From assembly GCA_012962595.1 (NCBI GenBank), contig DTXE01000399.1, positions 1-6,651 on the forward strand: a stretch of DNA of 6,651 nt. Direction: 5' to 3'. Of the stretch, positions 6,261 through 6,651 are shown piece by piece. The notes beneath the pieces are model-generated. The model saw only the letters and a program-made list of their open reading frames with translations, searched no databases and was not told the DNA's origin. The number at the start of each line of letters is the position of its first letter. Position 1 is the first letter of the stretch. Origin of the DNA: Syntrophaceae bacterium. Lineage in GTDB: Bacteria > Desulfobacterota > DTXE01. The position numbers were made by a program, and so were the translations under genes.

Positions 6261-6285
6261 AAAGGAGGTGAGCATGCGTAGATAG
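6261..6285 (+). promoter_or_regulatory. Orphan strong Shine-Dalgarno with a three-codon ORF before the caspase gene
   Basis: AAAGGAGGTG (6261-6270) sits at ideal distance from ATG 6274, but that frame is only ATG-CGT-AGA-TAG (MRR). The real caspase SD core is 81 nt downstream. Immediately upstream are two GC palindromes, GCTAGC (6248-6253) and CCGGCCGG (6253-6260). A minimal ORF with such a good RBS could hold a ribosome near the start and influence downstream translation, or be the stub of a deleted gene. Confidence 0.5.
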
Positions 6286-6309
6286 AAGGCAAATTTTTTG
6301 GCAAGGTGA

Positions 6310-6349
6310 TGTTAAGTTTGTAAGACCTTAACAACTTTTACAAAGGAGG
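6310..6349 (+). promoter_or_regulatory. Competing stems overlapping the caspase gene ribosome-binding site
   Basis: TGTTAAG (6310-6316) pairs with CTTAACA (6327-6333). The loop segment TTTGTAA (6317-6323) can instead pair with TTACAAA (6338-6344), which runs into the SD AAAGGAGG (6342-6349). The first hairpin leaves the SD free; the second partly hides it. Both stems are seven perfect pairs but AU-rich, so weak. Together they could form a switch controlling caspase translation. Chance pairing in AT-rich DNA is possible. Confidence 0.35.
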
Positions 6350-6354
6350 AAAAA

Positions 6355-6576
6355 ATGGCTAGAAAAGCATTATTGGTAGGAATTAATGACTACAAAGGGG
6401 TAAGCGATCTTAGAGGATGTGTCAATGATATTCTTGATATGCATTTCTCTCTTCGCAGCCTCTTTAATTTTCAGACTCGTGAGATTCGTGTCCTTACAGA
6501 CAGCCGGGCCACCAAGGCTAATATAATTCATCGATTGAAATGGTTGGTGGATTTAAAAATAGGGACACATCCTTAA
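6355..6576 (+). CDS. Caspase-family (C14/metacaspase-like) peptidase, truncated by repeat insertion
   Basis: ATG 6355 follows AAAGGAGG with 5 nt spacing. The 73-aa product starts like a prokaryotic caspase p20 domain: RKALLVGINDYKG (first strand), LRGCVNDILDM (helix), IRVLTDSRATKANIIHRLKWLVD. Metacaspases continue here with a GDxxxFHYSGHG segment holding the catalytic His, and later the Cys; both are missing. After Asp66 the frame runs into the 20-bp repeat starting at 6553 and adds only LKIGTHP before TAA. So the gene is broken exactly at the repeat and the product is catalytically dead as it stands. In other bacteria caspase-like proteins act in regulated cell death, anti-phage defence and processing of partners; here the intact ancestor may have worked with the neighbouring protease and beta proteins. 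Identity of the family is secure; the rest of the gene may lie beyond the inserted element. Confidence 0.85.
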   Translation: MARKALLVGINDYKGVSDLRGCVNDILDMHFSLRSLFNFQTREIRVLTDSRATKANIIHRLKWLVDLKIGTHP

Positions 6577-6592
6577 AAATAGGGACACATCC
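6553..6592 (+). repeat. Two perfect 20-bp tandem repeats of REP type
   Basis: TTAAAAATAGGGACACATCC occurs twice, at 6553-6572 and 6573-6592, with no spacer. The second copy and its flank can fold into a small hairpin (6575-6599): AAAAAT and ATTTTT arms around GGGA-CACA-TCCC, with mismatches or a bulge between them. Short hairpin repeats at the edges of IS200/REP-associated transposase genes have this form. The first copy begins exactly where caspase homology ends, so it marks the left end of an insertion. Confidence 0.8.
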
Positions 6593-6635
6593 CATTTTTC
6601 TTGAGTATCACTTACTTTCATATTATACCCTTCGC

Positions 6636-6651
6636 ATGCCACGCATAGCAA
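6636..6651 (+). mobile_element. Probable start of an IS200/REP-associated Y1 transposase gene (partial)
   Basis: The last 16 bases open a frame ATG-CCA-CGC-ATA-GCA (MPRIA), the usual first residues of IS200-like and REP-associated tyrosine (Y1, HuH) transposases, which often begin MPRIAR or MPRxAR. Only five codons are inside the window, so the protein evidence is thin. The call rests mainly on the REP-type repeats and hairpin just upstream. Such elements insert without target-site duplication, consistent with the clean junction at 6552/6553. No clear SD precedes the ATG. Confidence 0.5.

Noticed and set aside
6298..6326. Possible promoter TTGGCA, 17 nt, TAAGAC before the caspase gene
   Set aside because: The -10 element is a poor match, and in AT-rich DNA such pairs are common; not strong enough to annotate.
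6310..6344. H-type pseudoknot before the caspase gene
   Set aside because: The first loop would be zero nucleotides while crossing a seven-pair stem, which is sterically implausible; reported as competing hairpins instead.
6553..6592. CRISPR-like direct repeats
   Set aside because: Only two copies with no spacer between them, next to a transposase-like start; REP-type repeats fit better.

Overview
The window looks like an accessory region of a bacterial genome or metagenome contig. It is AT-rich but patchy: the block 1741-1800 has 16/60 G+C by hand count, the block 5401-5460 has 34/60. The genes from 1022 onward have very strong Shine-Dalgarno (SD) sites. The only taxonomic marker is an FtsZ fragment on the minus strand at the left edge, and its wording (VINNERL, ITVHG, NVDFADV) is Bacteroidota-like. 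Strong SDs are unusual in Bacteroidota, so the left end may not share an origin with the rest.

Layout. 1-333 (minus) is an ftsZ fragment whose N-terminal half is missing. It is cut at an imperfect palindromic repeat (256-322). Across that repeat, 384-893 (plus) is the C-terminal half of a calcineurin-like metallophosphoesterase, also missing its N-terminal half. From 1022 to 6576 all genes run on the plus strand: an 80-aa unknown protein; a doubtful small overlapping ORF; a large Trp/Cys-rich beta protein with a carboxypeptidase-regulatory/transthyretin-like domain, split by a probable one-base frameshift at 2823-2825; a small secreted protein or lipoprotein; a papain-fold C39-like cysteine protease with an N-terminal duplicated PepSY/propeptide-like region; a stand-alone 168-aa protein resembling that propeptide; and a caspase-family (C14) protein cut before its catalytic residues. 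The caspase gene is broken exactly where two 20-bp direct repeats begin. These are followed by a hairpin and the first five codons (MPRIA) of what is probably an IS200/REP-associated Y1 transposase.

How the genes may work together (inference). The plus-strand run pairs two proteases (C39-like and caspase-like) with a propeptide/inhibitor-like protein and two beta-rich proteins. The protease, its inhibitor-like neighbour and the big beta protein have no signal peptide; only the 169-aa protein does. This could be a protease-inhibitor module or a set of unconventional cargo proteins. The function is not established.

Regulatory structure. Three intergenic spacers (894-1021, 4322-4457, 6224-6354) each carry an extra, near-perfect anti-SD match (AAAGGAGGTG-like) 64-82 nt upstream of the real SD, with only a tiny ORF or none behind it. 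A 9-bp GC-rich hairpin lies between the large beta protein and the 169-aa gene. Competing stems precede the caspase gene. I found no tRNA, rRNA or CRISPR array, and no convincing sigma-70 promoter.
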